Source of the DNA: Cytobacillus eiseniae
Lineage (GTDB): Bacteria > Bacillota > Bacilli > Bacillales > Cytobacillaceae
Length of the DNA: 64,000 bases
Reading direction: 5' to 3'
Assembly: GCF_017874625.1 (NCBI RefSeq)
Contig: NZ_JAGIKZ010000001.1
Location: forward strand, 124,001-188,000
Made by a program: the position numbers and the translations under genes. Shown in pieces: positions 36,543-45,304 of the stretch. The stretch's first letter is position 1. Each line of letters opens with the position of its first letter. The notes beneath the pieces are model-generated. The model worked only from the letters and a program-made list of their open reading frames with translations. It was not told where the DNA came from and searched no databases.

Positions 36543-36579
36543 AGTGCCCTATATCGATTGTGATACGAGGCACTTTTTA
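36543..36579 (+). terminator. Terminator-like hairpin after PAS-GGDEF-EAL gene
   Basis: AGTGCC and GGCACT with a 20-base loop, followed by TTTT. It lies beside the convergent terminator of the YoaE-like gene. Confidence 0.6.
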
Positions 36580-36581
36580 GA

Positions 36582-38615
36582 TTAAATTTTCTCTACGGCA
36601 ACTTTACCTGAGAAAAAGGTTGCGCCACCGCCCATATCTGATAGTCGATCAGGGGTTAGCGCATTCACAAATTGAGTTTGCTCATTAGCCCAAAGACCTT
36701 GGGAGACGACAACACCCTGAAGAACATTTTCTCCAATTGAAACTTTTAACTTGCACTCACCCCGAAGATTCCAAACACGAACAATATCTCCGTCCTCAAT
36801 GCCTGCTTGCCTGGCATCTTCAATATGCATATGCAGCCTTGGCTCTTTTTCTAGCTTCATATGCTTTGGAATATTTGAAAAAGTAGAGTTTAAGAAATTA
36901 TGATTTGGTGCTGGAACGAATGAAAATGGAAATTCGCCATCCTTCATTATTGGGACATATGTTGGCAATGGAGAATATCCATCCGTTTTCATTTTCTCAG
37001 AATACAACTCTATCTTTCCACTTGGAGTAGGAATTGCACCAGGGAAGAGTGGTTCAACATTCGCCTTCACGTAGTTGTTTGCTAGTAATGTCTCATAATT
37101 AATACTTGCTAGTGAAGGATTGCTCGGAAATGTAAGGGCGGATGCGATCATATCCGTTTCCTTCTCATCGAAAACAGGATCATCAAACCCCATTCCTTTA
37201 GCTAGCAATCTAAAAACATCCACATTTGATTTTGATTCAGCATACGGTTCAATGACGGGCTGTTGAATTTGCATATAATGATGCCAATATGAACCATAGA
37301 AGTCTGTATTTTCAAATGAAGAGGTGGAGGGGAGAATGATATCTGCATATTTAGCAGTTTCAGTCATGAATAGATCATGCACGACAAGAAATAAATCTTC
37401 ACGCTCCAAGCCTTTTCTTACTAAATTCCCCTCGGGTGCAACGATTGCTGGGTTGCTGCTGTATACATACATAGAATGGATCGATGTTTCTCTCTCAAGT
37501 AACTTTCTCCCGATTTCATTCATATTGATTATTCGGGTTTGTTTATTCTTCAATAAATCAGGTCGCTGCAAGCTTTCTTCATTGTAAGCCAAATAGCTAG
37601 AATTCGATTTTATTGCTCCGCCACCTTTTACAAGCCACTGTCCTGTTAATGCAGGTAAGCAAGCAATTGTGCGTGTGCTCATTCCACCATTATCATGATG
37701 CTGCAGGCCATTTCCAATTCTAATAAATGAAGGAGATGTTTCACCGTACATTCGTGCAAGTGTATAAATATCCTCAACTCGAACGCCTGTAATTTTGGAG
37801 ACAGTAGACGGGTCGTATTGTTTAACATGCTCACGAAGCATTTCATGGCCGATTGTATACGCCTGTAGAAATGACTCATCAACTAAGTTCTCTGCAAATA
37901 GGATATGCATTAATCCAAGTGCAAGCGCCCCATCAGTTCCTGGTAAAATCGGTATAAACCAATCTGCTAATCTACCGGTTTGATTTTTATGAACATCTAT
38001 TACAACAATTTTTGCGCCATTTTTACGTGCTTTTAGTGCAAGTGCTACTTGATGCATATTCGTGCTGACAGCATTAATGCCCCAAAAGATAATGAGTTTT
38101 GAATGGATTGTATCCTCTGGATCTGTGCCAATATTTCCACCCATCGTATATTTATAGCCAGTTGTGCCTGCCGCTTGACAAATGGTACGATCGAGCTGTG
38201 ATGAGCCTAGCCGATGGAAAAAGCGCCGATCCATCCCTTCGGCAGTCAGATTGCCCATATTTCCATAAAAACTATAAGGTAAAATACTTTCAGGTCCAGT
38301 TGAATCAATTAGTTTTTTCCAGTGGGAAGTAATCGTTTCAATCGCTTCATCCCAGCTTATTTGCTTGAATTTCCCTTCTCCTTTTGCACCTATACGCTTA
38401 AGGGGATGTTTCAAGCGTTTCTCGTCATATATTCTTTCTTTCATATTTCGAACTTTATTGCATATATTCCCTTTTGTAACAGGATGATTGGGGTCGCCCT
38501 CTACTTTTACGATTTTTCCATTTTCTTTATGAAGAAGTAGTCCACATTGATCTGGACAGTCAAGTGGACAAACAGCTGGAAAAATACCCTTCTGCTGATT
38601 CACGTAAGTCGTCAT
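36582..38615 (-). CDS. Molybdopterin oxidoreductase, YoaE-like
   Basis: About 677 residues of the DMSO reductase family. An N-terminal [4Fe-4S] site is given by CPLDCPDQC plus the later Cys in KGNICNKV. The molybdopterin domains follow, with WDEAIE, GNMGNLTAEG, FWGINAVSTNMHQ, GTDGALALGLMHIL and a C-terminal dinucleotide-binding domain (LHMHIEDARQAGIEDGD). It resembles B. subtilis YoaE, of unknown substrate. There is no Tat signal peptide, so it is cytoplasmic. ATGs at 38624, 38618 and 38615 are possible; 38615 is best spaced from AAAGGA. No electron-transfer partner lies nearby. Confidence 0.9.
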   Translation of the reverse strand: MTTYVNQQKGIFPAVCPLDCPDQCGLLLHKENGKIVKVEGDPNHPVTKGNICNKVRNMKERIYDEKRLKHPLKRIGAKGEGKFKQISWDEAIETITSHWKKLIDSTGPESILPYSFYGNMGNLTAEGMDRRFFHRLGSSQLDRTICQAAGTTGYKYTMGGNIGTDPEDTIHSKLIIFWGINAVSTNMHQVALALKARKNGAKIVVIDVHKNQTGRLADWFIPILPGTDGALALGLMHILFAENLVDESFLQAYTIGHEMLREHVKQYDPSTVSKITGVRVEDIYTLARMYGETSPSFIRIGNGLQHHDNGGMSTRTIACLPALTGQWLVKGGGAIKSNSSYLAYNEESLQRPDLLKNKQTRIINMNEIGRKLLERETSIHSMYVYSSNPAIVAPEGNLVRKGLEREDLFLVVHDLFMTETAKYADIILPSTSSFENTDFYGSYWHHYMQIQQPVIEPYAESKSNVDVFRLLAKGMGFDDPVFDEKETDMIASALTFPSNPSLASINYETLLANNYVKANVEPLFPGAIPTPSGKIELYSEKMKTDGYSPLPTYVPIMKDGEFPFSFVPAPNHNFLNSTFSNIPKHMKLEKEPRLHMHIEDARQAGIEDGDIVRVWNLRGECKLKVSIGENVLQGVVVSQGLWANEQTQFVNALTPDRLSDMGGGATFFSGKVAVEKI

Positions 38616-38873
38616 CATCGACATCCTTTACTGAGTTAATCTTGTGAAAGATTGAATTTTTAATATTGGTATTATAATAAGACAGTTTGAAATAGACCGC
38701 AATAATAAAATTTGAAACCGAATATCTAATTAGTAATTATGCTATAGTTAGTCTATTTTATATGTAGAAATTTATTAAAAAAATAATAAATCTACTTGAA
38801 AAGCTAAATGGAGAGAGTATGATAGAGTTTAATTGTTCAAAAGTGGAATACGGTATAGTTAGGAGTCCTTAAA

Positions 38874-40238
38874 TTGAAACAAACATTTACTATTACAGAT
38901 AAGTTGAAGCAAATATTTATTTTACTTATCCCTATTTTGGTTACCCAGCTTGGGATGTTTTCAATGGTGTTCTTTAATACAATCATGTCAGGAAAATATG
39001 ATTCTACCGATTTGGCTGGAGTTGCTATAGGTTCATCTATTTGGAATCCAGTGTTTACAGGGTTAAGCGGCATTCTACTTGCTGTTTCTCCTATAGTTGC
39101 TCAGCTAGTTGGAGAAAAGAAATCGAAGGAAGTCACTTCCGTTGTGAAAAATGGGGTTTATTTAGCGATTATGATTGCGGCTGTTGTAATCATAATTGGC
39201 ACTTTTTTGCTAGATCCATTGTTAACGATCATGAATCTGCCATCAGGTGTACAAGATACAGCTTTTAACTATTTAGTAGGACTTAGCTTCGGAGTGATTC
39301 CGCTATTTGCATTTAATGTCTTAAGGTCCTTTATTTATGCATTAGGAAAAACACGAATCGTTATGTTTATTTTGTTAGCTGCTTTGCCGATTAATTTATT
39401 TCTTAATTATGTATTGATTTTCGGTCGCTTTGGTTTTCCGGAATTAGGTGGCGCTGGCGGCGGCTATGCAACTTCTATTACTTATTGGTTTATCTTAGCT
39501 ATGATTATTTTTGTTATAAAAATGGTCGCACCATTCTCTTCCTATCCTATATTTTCAAACATTAAGGATTTTTCAATAGAGAAGTGTAAAGAGATTCTGA
39601 AAATTGGTATACCAATGGGTCTATCGGTCTTTTTTGAAACAAGTATGTTTGCCATGGTTACGATTCTATTAAGTAAATTTAATGTAACGACGATTGCGGC
39701 CTATCAATCTGCACTTAATATCGTTTCATTTCTATATATGATTCCTATTAGCATATCGATGGCACAGACGGTCCTTGTCGGATTTGAAGTCGGAGCTGGA
39801 CGTTATAAGGATGCAAAGGCATACAGCTGGCTCGGTATATACTTAGCCGTTGTGATTGCCCTATTTACCGGATTGATTGTCGTTTTCTTTCGATACAAGG
39901 TGGCCGGTTTTTATTCTAATGAACTTGAAGTGATATCTTTAACTGCACATTTCTTAATTTATGCGTTGTTTTTCCAAATATCTGATGCGATTCAAGTAAC
40001 AGCTCAAGCGGCATTAAGAGGATATAAAGATGTCAATGTTTCCTTTATTATTACATTGATTGCCTATTGGTTAATCTGCTTGCCTTCAGGCTATTTATTA
40101 GCGCAATATACAAGCCTCGGTGCAGTTGGTTATTGGATTGGCTTAACAATGGGGTTGCTTGCAGCAGGCTTATTTTTGCTGTTAAGGTTACGATTCATTC
40201 AGAAACAGCGATTTGTACCAATGGAAATAGGAGATTAA
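38874..40238 (+). CDS. MATE family efflux transporter
   Basis: 454 residues with twelve predicted helices in two homologous halves, as in NorM/DinF-type multidrug and toxic-compound extruders driven by Na+ or H+. Family features: IPILVTQLGMFSMVFFNTIM in helix 1, LAGVAIGSSIWNP, and the second-half KIGIPMGLSVFFETSMFA. TTG start with AGGAG eight bases upstream. The gene is divergent from the YoaE-like gene and followed by a strong terminator. Substrate unknown. Confidence 0.92.
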   Translation: MKQTFTITDKLKQIFILLIPILVTQLGMFSMVFFNTIMSGKYDSTDLAGVAIGSSIWNPVFTGLSGILLAVSPIVAQLVGEKKSKEVTSVVKNGVYLAIMIAAVVIIIGTFLLDPLLTIMNLPSGVQDTAFNYLVGLSFGVIPLFAFNVLRSFIYALGKTRIVMFILLAALPINLFLNYVLIFGRFGFPELGGAGGGYATSITYWFILAMIIFVIKMVAPFSSYPIFSNIKDFSIEKCKEILKIGIPMGLSVFFETSMFAMVTILLSKFNVTTIAAYQSALNIVSFLYMIPISISMAQTVLVGFEVGAGRYKDAKAYSWLGIYLAVVIALFTGLIVVFFRYKVAGFYSNELEVISLTAHFLIYALFFQISDAIQVTAQAALRGYKDVNVSFIITLIAYWLICLPSGYLLAQYTSLGAVGYWIGLTMGLLAAGLFLLLRLRFIQKQRFVPMEIGD

Positions 40239-40244
40239 GCAAAT

Positions 40245-40276
40245 GGACAGCCACAATGAATGGCTGTCTATTTTTC
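40245..40276 (+). terminator. Terminator after MATE gene
   Basis: GGACAGCCA and TGGCTGTC around CAATGAA, followed by TATTTTT. Confidence 0.9.
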
Positions 40277-40449
40277 CCCTTAAAACATTATATTGCTAGT
40301 GCAAATATCTTTTTCTTTTTCTTTTAAATGTGTATGATTGAAATGAAACTTATTTTTTGTGTTTTTTAATAGAAATGAATTGACTGTGGTAAATAAGAAC
40401 TATATAGTAAGATTATAATCATTTTTGGGATTTTTCAGAATTTAATATA

Positions 40450-40536
40450 ATATGGGCAAATTCATTGAAAAATGAGGACGCAAAGCTAAAGGGGCTAAAG
40501 TCATTCGATTATGCCAGCCAGCTACCGAATAACTTG
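40450..40536 (+). promoter_or_regulatory. Cyclic-di-GMP-I (GEMM) riboswitch
   Basis: Conserved GEMM elements appear in order: GGGCAAA, GGACGCAAAGC, a GGGGCTAAAG segment, then ATGCCAGCCAGCTACCG. These match the known c-di-GMP-I aptamer, including the GGACGCAAAGC and CCTAAA-type parts of the Vibrio Vc2 RNA. It lies about 70 bp before the start of a diguanylate cyclase gene, so the product would sense its own second messenger. The aptamer's 3' TACCGA could pair with TCGGTA in the terminator loop that follows. Confidence 0.92.
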
Positions 40537-40544
40537 GTTAAGTT

Positions 40545-40576
40545 AGATTAATCGGTATGTGGTTAATCTTTTTTTT
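40545..40576 (+). terminator. Riboswitch-controlled terminator
   Basis: AGATTAA and TTAATCT form a stem followed by eight T, immediately 3' of the c-di-GMP aptamer and before the cyclase ribosome site. Transcription control is therefore the likely mechanism. Confidence 0.85.
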
Positions 40577-40605
40577 GTGAAAATTTCTATAGTGGAAGTG
40601 TGATA

Positions 40606-41787
40606 ATGGATAAAAATAAGGAGAGAATTCATAAGGTTTTAGGAATTATTACAAACTTATTAAAACGGATGGGTATGGAGAAAAACATCATTTCAAAAGA
40701 TGTTTATCAAGAGATGATTCAAGCAATCGGTGAGAATGATGAGAAAGAAGGGATGGAGGCCTGCTTATCTCAAATTCAAAAGGTAAATATCCAAATGGAG
40801 AATATGAGTTGGTTGAATGAACATTATAAGATTTTACATGAGTTTGCCCAAGTGTGCAGCAAGACGTTAAATGAAGAAGTTCTTCTAAAAAAGGCATTTG
40901 AAATGGTGTCGCAAGTAATGCCAACAGATTCTTTCTTCATTGCATTATACGATGAAAGTGATCCACTTATCCATTTTATTTTCATGGTGGAAAACGGAAT
41001 TTTCTATCCGAATGACTATATAAAATTAGGAAATAACTTTACATCAAAAGCAATACAAACAAAGGAAATCGTTCATCCTCAAAAATTGAAACAGGATCAA
41101 ACGGATGCAACATTTGGTGTGACAGATTCAAAGTCGGGCATTTTTGTACCTGTTATTATTGATGATCATGTGAAAGCGGTCATATCTGCGCAAAGTGTGT
41201 CAGACTTTGCATATAGAAAAGAGCACGAAGAGTTACTTCAGATTATTGGGAATCAAGTAATAAACTCCATAGAGACAGCTAGACTATATGAGAAAATTTA
41301 TTTAATGTCTCAAACGGATGAGCTAACTGGCTTGAAAAATCACCGAGCTTTTCATAATGACTTGTCCAAGTTAATTAGTAGCGGGAGCAAAAAAATCACG
41401 CTAATTATGATTGATTCAGACCGATTAAAAAAAGTAAATGACACGTTCGGTCATGACATTGGGGATTTATATTTAAAGGTATTAGCAGATGGAATTAAGA
41501 GCATTTGCGATGAACATATTATTGGCTACCGTTATGCTGGGGATGAATTTATGATTATTCTCCATTCTCCTTCAAGTGAAACTAGCGAGGGAATTCATCA
41601 AAAATTGGTGAATTATTTAAAAACTCATCCAATTATAATTGATGATAATGAAATTACGGTTAGGATTAGCTCTGGTGTTGCTGTATACCCCGAAAATGGT
41701 TCAACAGTTGACTCTCTAAAGAGAGCAGCTGACCAGGCGCAATACAGAGCTAAGAATTTAGGCGGAAGCCGATTAATTAATGCTTAA
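40606..41787 (+). CDS. GAF-GGDEF diguanylate cyclase
   Basis: 393 residues, soluble. An N-terminal helical part (about 1-75), a GAF domain (about 80-225; SKSGIFVPVIIDDHVKAVIS is typical) and a GGDEF domain (about 235-393) with TDELTGLKNHRAF, metal Asp near 270 in IMIDSDRLKKVND and the signature AGDEF at 311-315. It should make c-di-GMP from two GTP. I see no RxxD inhibitory site at the usual spot before the signature. An in-frame GTG lies at 40600; the ATG at 40606 is preferred. The riboswitch just upstream implies feedback by its own product. Confidence 0.92.
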   Translation: MDKNKERIHKVLGIITNLLKRMGMEKNIISKDVYQEMIQAIGENDEKEGMEACLSQIQKVNIQMENMSWLNEHYKILHEFAQVCSKTLNEEVLLKKAFEMVSQVMPTDSFFIALYDESDPLIHFIFMVENGIFYPNDYIKLGNNFTSKAIQTKEIVHPQKLKQDQTDATFGVTDSKSGIFVPVIIDDHVKAVISAQSVSDFAYRKEHEELLQIIGNQVINSIETARLYEKIYLMSQTDELTGLKNHRAFHNDLSKLISSGSKKITLIMIDSDRLKKVNDTFGHDIGDLYLKVLADGIKSICDEHIIGYRYAGDEFMIILHSPSSETSEGIHQKLVNYLKTHPIIIDDNEITVRISSGVAVYPENGSTVDSLKRAADQAQYRAKNLGGSRLINA

Positions 41788-41790
41788 AAA

Positions 41791-41826
41791 GAAAGAGGTG
41801 TCTGACGAAACGGTCGACACCTCTTT
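41791..41826. terminator. Bidirectional terminator
   Basis: AAAGAGGTGT and ACACCTCTTT form a stem between two convergent genes (diguanylate cyclase and zinc-finger protein). Confidence 0.85.
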
Positions 41827-41850
41827 GCTATAAGTAGTGAATCTTCTTAG

Positions 41851-42060
41851 TTAGAGTTCAGTTTCCCAATCAGTATAAACACCAGTTCCGCCACAACCAG
41901 GACATTCTACTATATTTGTATAGTAAGCGTATTCTGTTCCAGGATAGATTGGAAATCCTCTTCCATAGCATTCTGGACATTTGTTATCTGATTTCATTCG
42001 GGAGACATGCTTTTCATATCTTGTCGCCCTCCACTCATTAAATGTGTTAAGGATGCCCAT
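41851..42060 (-). CDS. Small DnaJ-type zinc-finger protein
   Basis: 69 residues. Two CxxCxGxG-like knuckles, CPECYGRG and CPGCGGTG, separated by about 21 residues resemble the zinc centre of DnaJ. The N-terminal GILNTFNEWRATRYEKH is a short helix found in small Bacillus proteins of unknown function. The ATG at 42060 has GAGGTG six bases upstream; the upstream GTG and ATG would overlap that site. Role unknown; RNA or protein binding is possible. Confidence 0.75.
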   Translation of the reverse strand: MGILNTFNEWRATRYEKHVSRMKSDNKCPECYGRGFPIYPGTEYAYYTNIVECPGCGGTGVYTDWETEL

Positions 42061-42247
42061 ATTCATCACCTCTAGCTTTTTTTTCTTATTTTTAATCGAA
42101 GGAGCTGCTTTTATACATAAGATGTTTTAATTTTCATTTATAAGGGAAAAGTGTATGATAAAATAGAAAGAGGAAGAAATGTAAACATTGTGGAAATGAG
42201 AAATATTATGTAATATTAGAACTACTTAAAAAAAGGGGATTCATAAT

Positions 42248-42796
42248 ATGAAAATGCTAGGCATTTCTGGAACGATTTTAGGGGCTAAGACGGCGATATT
42301 AGTGGAAGCTGTCTTAAAAAGAGCAAAAGAAAAAAATCCCGAAATAGAAATCGAACTGCTTGATTTAAGAGATTACCAAATAGAATTTTGTGATGGTAGA
42401 AATCCTGAATTATATAATGAGGATACGAAGAAGATGATCCAAAAGATTACAGATGCGGAACTTTATTTAGTTGGTTTTCCGATTTTCAACGGCTCATTTC
42501 CAGCACCATTGAAAAATATTTTCGATATTGTCCATCCAGCAGTTTTTCGTCATAAGGTGATGGGGTTTGTTGCAAATGGTGGGACGTATCAACATTATCT
42601 TGTTGTTGAAAATCAAGTGAAGCCAATTGCAGGTTATTTACGTTCATTTGTAGCACCAAGCTATGTGTATGCAAATGGCGCTCATTTCAATGAGGCGAAT
42701 GAAATTGTAGATGAGGACGTATTAGCGCGTATTGAAGCATTGGCTGATGAGTTAGTCATCATGCAAAAAGGATTGACCATCAAAAAGTCCGAATAA
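42248..42796 (+). CDS. NADPH-dependent FMN reductase
   Basis: Flavodoxin-like protein of 182 residues. The N-terminal phosphate loop follows GISGTILGAKT, and FPIFNGSFPAPLKNIFD matches the FMN-binding segment of the SsuE/azoreductase group. Such enzymes reduce FMN, quinones or azo dyes with NAD(P)H. No sulfonate genes are nearby, so the role is open. The AGGGGA site is nine bases before the ATG; a terminator follows. Confidence 0.88.
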   Translation: MKMLGISGTILGAKTAILVEAVLKRAKEKNPEIEIELLDLRDYQIEFCDGRNPELYNEDTKKMIQKITDAELYLVGFPIFNGSFPAPLKNIFDIVHPAVFRHKVMGFVANGGTYQHYLVVENQVKPIAGYLRSFVAPSYVYANGAHFNEANEIVDEDVLARIEALADELVIMQKGLTIKKSE

Positions 42797-42880
42797 TGGT
42801 TATGGAGTACGATAATTGGTCATTATACAGATATAGCAGTATAATAATATTTAGATATTTTATCTGTAGAAACACAAATG

Positions 42881-42904
42881 GATAGCTATTGCTATCTTTT
42901 TTTA
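42881..42904 (+). terminator. Terminator after FMN reductase
   Basis: GATAGC-TATT-GCTATC followed by seven T. Confidence 0.9.
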
Positions 42905-42942
42905 GTGGTTTCAACTAAATTTATGTAAAAGGGGTCTTTTTC

Positions 42943-43701
42943 GTGGAAATCCTTAACCAGTTGTTGAATACATATGCCTCCTTTTTTGATTGGGGAATGT
43001 GGGTAAATGTTTTATCTGATCCAGTATCATGGGGGTATATCGGTACATTGGTGATTTTGGAAGGATTGCTTTCTGCTGATAATGCACTTGTATTGGCTGT
43101 CATGGTTAAACATTTGCCAAAAAAACAACAGAAAAGGGCATTAACGTACGGATTATTTGGTGCTTACTTCTTCCGTTTTATTTTTATTGGTCTAGGAATG
43201 TTATTAATTAAATTCTGGTGGATAAAAATATTAGGTGCAGCATATCTTGCATGGCTTGTTATTAAACATTTTTGGAAAGGGGAAGAAGAAGGCGAAGCGA
43301 ACGGAATGAAAAAGGACAGTTGGCTCATTCGGACATTTGGTGTGTTCTGGGCAACCGTTATTTCGGTTGAAATCATGGATTTAGCATTTTCAGTTGATAG
43401 TATTTTAGCTGCATTTGCTGTGTCTGAACAGGTGTGGATTTTATTAATTGGAGGAATGTTAGGGATCCTAATGATGCGAACCGTTGCAAAAGGGTTTCTT
43501 GTTCTTATTGAAAAAATTCCTGAATTAGAAAATACAGCTTTCATTCTTATTGCGATTATAGCAATAAAAATGTTCTTAAGCGTAATTGGTATTGAGATTG
43601 ATCATCTCCTATTTTTCAGTATAATTATTGTGGCTTTTGCTGTTACTTTTCTTATTCATTTCTTGAAAAAGAACCGTGATGGACAAGATAAAATGGCTTA
43701 A
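42943..43701 (+). CDS. TerC family membrane protein (YkoY/YceF type)
   Basis: 252 residues with seven or so helices. The two TerC signatures with buried acidic residues are present: EGLLSADNALVLAVM and EIMDLAFSVDSILAAFA. The B. subtilis relatives YkoY and YceF (MeeY/MeeF) export manganese to metallate secreted proteins; the same role is likely. GTG start preceded by AAAGGGG. I looked for a yybP-ykoY manganese riboswitch upstream and saw none; the gap is short and holds only the preceding terminator. Confidence 0.9.
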   Translation: MEILNQLLNTYASFFDWGMWVNVLSDPVSWGYIGTLVILEGLLSADNALVLAVMVKHLPKKQQKRALTYGLFGAYFFRFIFIGLGMLLIKFWWIKILGAAYLAWLVIKHFWKGEEEGEANGMKKDSWLIRTFGVFWATVISVEIMDLAFSVDSILAAFAVSEQVWILLIGGMLGILMMRTVAKGFLVLIEKIPELENTAFILIAIIAIKMFLSVIGIEIDHLLFFSIIIVAFAVTFLIHFLKKNRDGQDKMA

Positions 43702-43776
43702 AATGATCAATACAGTATTCTTTTTGTATAAAAATTAAGGGAAAACCTTTCATTGATTGAACTTCCCCTTATTGAC

Positions 43777-43808
43777 AGCTGTTCACTAGTAGTGAATAGC
43801 TTCTTATA
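43777..43808 (+). terminator. Probable terminator after TerC gene
   Basis: AGCTGTTCACTAGTAGTGAATAGCT (43777-43801 approx.) forms a stem with one mismatch, followed by TCTTAT. Confidence 0.55.
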
Positions 43809-43867
43809 TTTGCACTCTAAAACGAGGAGCTTTACAATAATAATAGTAGATAAAAGGAGGAAACAAG

Positions 43868-44686
43868 GTGAGTGAAACAACCGATTTACATAATGAGGCA
43901 ATTGAAATATTAAAAGCAACAAGTCGTACATTCTTTATTCCTATCAGCCTTTTAACATCGGGATTAAAAGAAGCGGTTGCCTCAGCTTACTTATGTATGC
44001 GAGCGATTGACGAGATAGAAGATCATGAGGAGCTTCCATCTATTGTCAAAAGTGACCTTTTACAAGCTGTCAGCCAAATGTTGCGAACGCCAACGACTGA
44101 GCATAATTTTAATGAATTATTTAATCCTTATCATTCGAAATTGCCAGAGGTGACCTTGAGACTTTCAGATTGGGTAGCTATTTGTCCATTGCCGATTAGA
44201 AATAAGATGCTAGAGGCTACGGCTGTAATGGCAGAGGGAATGGCGAATTGGGTAACAAAAGATTGGATTATTAATGATGAAAAGGATCTGGATGATTATA
44301 CTTATTATGTTGCTGGATTAGTTGGCGTTATGCTAACTGATATATGGGAATGGTATGATGGGACGAATACGGACAAAGAACTTGCCATTGCTTTTGGGCG
44401 TGGCTTGCAATCGGTTAATATTCTTCGGAATCATACAGAGGATGCAGAAAGAGGCGTTAGCTTTTATCCTAATGGATGGGGTTTCAAGGATATGCTTGCA
44501 TATGCTAGACGAAATCTTGCCTTGGCAGATGAATACATAAAGGGAATTAAAACAGAAACGATCCTTCATTTCTGCCAAATTCCATTGGCACTTGCACATG
44601 GTACACTAAATGCGTTAACAGATGGCAAGGAAAAGATGAGCAGATCAGAGGTAACTGAAACGGTTAGCCGAGTTGTCGGGAAATGA
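43868..44686 (+). CDS. YisP-like squalene/phytoene synthase family protein
   Basis: 272 residues of the trans-isoprenyl head-to-head synthase fold. The first acidic motif is complete in MRAIDEIEDHEE. The second, which in synthases reads D-x-x-x-D, here reads NHTED in NILRNHTEDAERG, so its first Asp is Asn. B. subtilis YisP, a family member, was shown to be a farnesyl diphosphate phosphatase rather than a synthase, giving farnesol, which supports biofilm microdomains. The altered motif fits that behaviour. GTG start after AAAGGAGG. No carotenoid or hopanoid genes are nearby. Confidence 0.85.
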   Translation: MSETTDLHNEAIEILKATSRTFFIPISLLTSGLKEAVASAYLCMRAIDEIEDHEELPSIVKSDLLQAVSQMLRTPTTEHNFNELFNPYHSKLPEVTLRLSDWVAICPLPIRNKMLEATAVMAEGMANWVTKDWIINDEKDLDDYTYYVAGLVGVMLTDIWEWYDGTNTDKELAIAFGRGLQSVNILRNHTEDAERGVSFYPNGWGFKDMLAYARRNLALADEYIKGIKTETILHFCQIPLALAHGTLNALTDGKEKMSRSEVTETVSRVVGK

Positions 44687-44697
44687 AGATATGTAGA

Positions 44698-44736
44698 ACG
44701 TATAACCACGGTGGATGGTTATGCGTTTTATTTTTA
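44698..44736 (+). terminator. Terminator after YisP-like gene
   Basis: ACGTATAACCA and TGGTTATGCGT form a stem followed by TTTATTTTT. Confidence 0.85.
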
Positions 44737-44888
44737 GCTTATTAATATCTGGCTAATTTTAGACAAGAGAATGAAATAGAAAAAGGAGGATTTTTATGAC
44801 TTATTGCAAAAAACTCACTTACTTGTAATTAGGTTTGTCATAATGCAGCAAAATGAGGTTATCATGGAATTCTCTCTTTCTATTAAAT

Positions 44889-45157
44889 AAGATGTATTGT
44901 CCTTAATCGAATAACGAGCAAAAGAAAAATAAGCGGAGATTTTCCGGTTAAATGCAGAATGAAGCTCATTTTTGTGAAAATTAGCGGAAATTTTCCGCTT
45001 ATTCAATGTAAAATCCTCTATTTTTGAATTTTTCGCGCTAATAGGCGGAATTATTCCGTCTATTTAAGCTATTTCTATTAATAATTACAATATAAGCGGA
45101 GTTTTTCCGTCTATTTATCAGCACGGATGCTCAACCTAATTCCCAATCGATAAGTGT
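44889..45157 (+). repeat. Four-hairpin dispersed repeat, copy B
   Basis: Same order as the copy at 26.43 kb: AAGATGTATTGTCCTTAATCG, an opening hairpin ending TTCCGGTTAAATGCAG, then GCGGA-AATTT-TCCGC, GCGGA-ATTAT-TCCGT and GCGGA-GTTTT-TCCGT, and the tail GGATGCTCAACC to CGATAAGTG. Loops differ from copy A while most stem bases are kept, some as G-T pairs. It lies in a 0.6-kb gene-free gap between the YisP-like gene and a convergent pseudouridine synthase gene. Confidence 0.9.
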
Positions 45158-45222
45158 GGATCAACATCTAACCATCTCTTACTTAATTAATGATTATAAT
45201 TAATTACACAAGTTATAACAAT

Positions 45223-45269
45223 AAAAAGAAGCAAGCGGATGTTTATACTAATTCGCTTGCTTCTTTTTA
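45223..45269 (-). terminator. Terminator of pseudouridine synthase gene
   Basis: AAAAAGAAGCAAGCG and CGCTTGCTTCTTTTT form a perfect stem with T-runs on both strands; it lies just past the stop of the minus-strand gene. Confidence 0.9.
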
Positions 45270-45304
45270 TATTACTACCTCTGCATCAAATTAATTGACA
45301 AGTC

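Noticed and set aside
37324-37587. Antisense frames within the YoaE-like gene
   Set aside because: Shadows of a strongly supported oxidoreductase gene, without domains or ribosome sites.
42797-42942. yybP-ykoY manganese riboswitch before the TerC gene
   Set aside because: The gap is only about 146 bp and shows none of the conserved internal-loop sequences; it contains just the terminator of the preceding gene.
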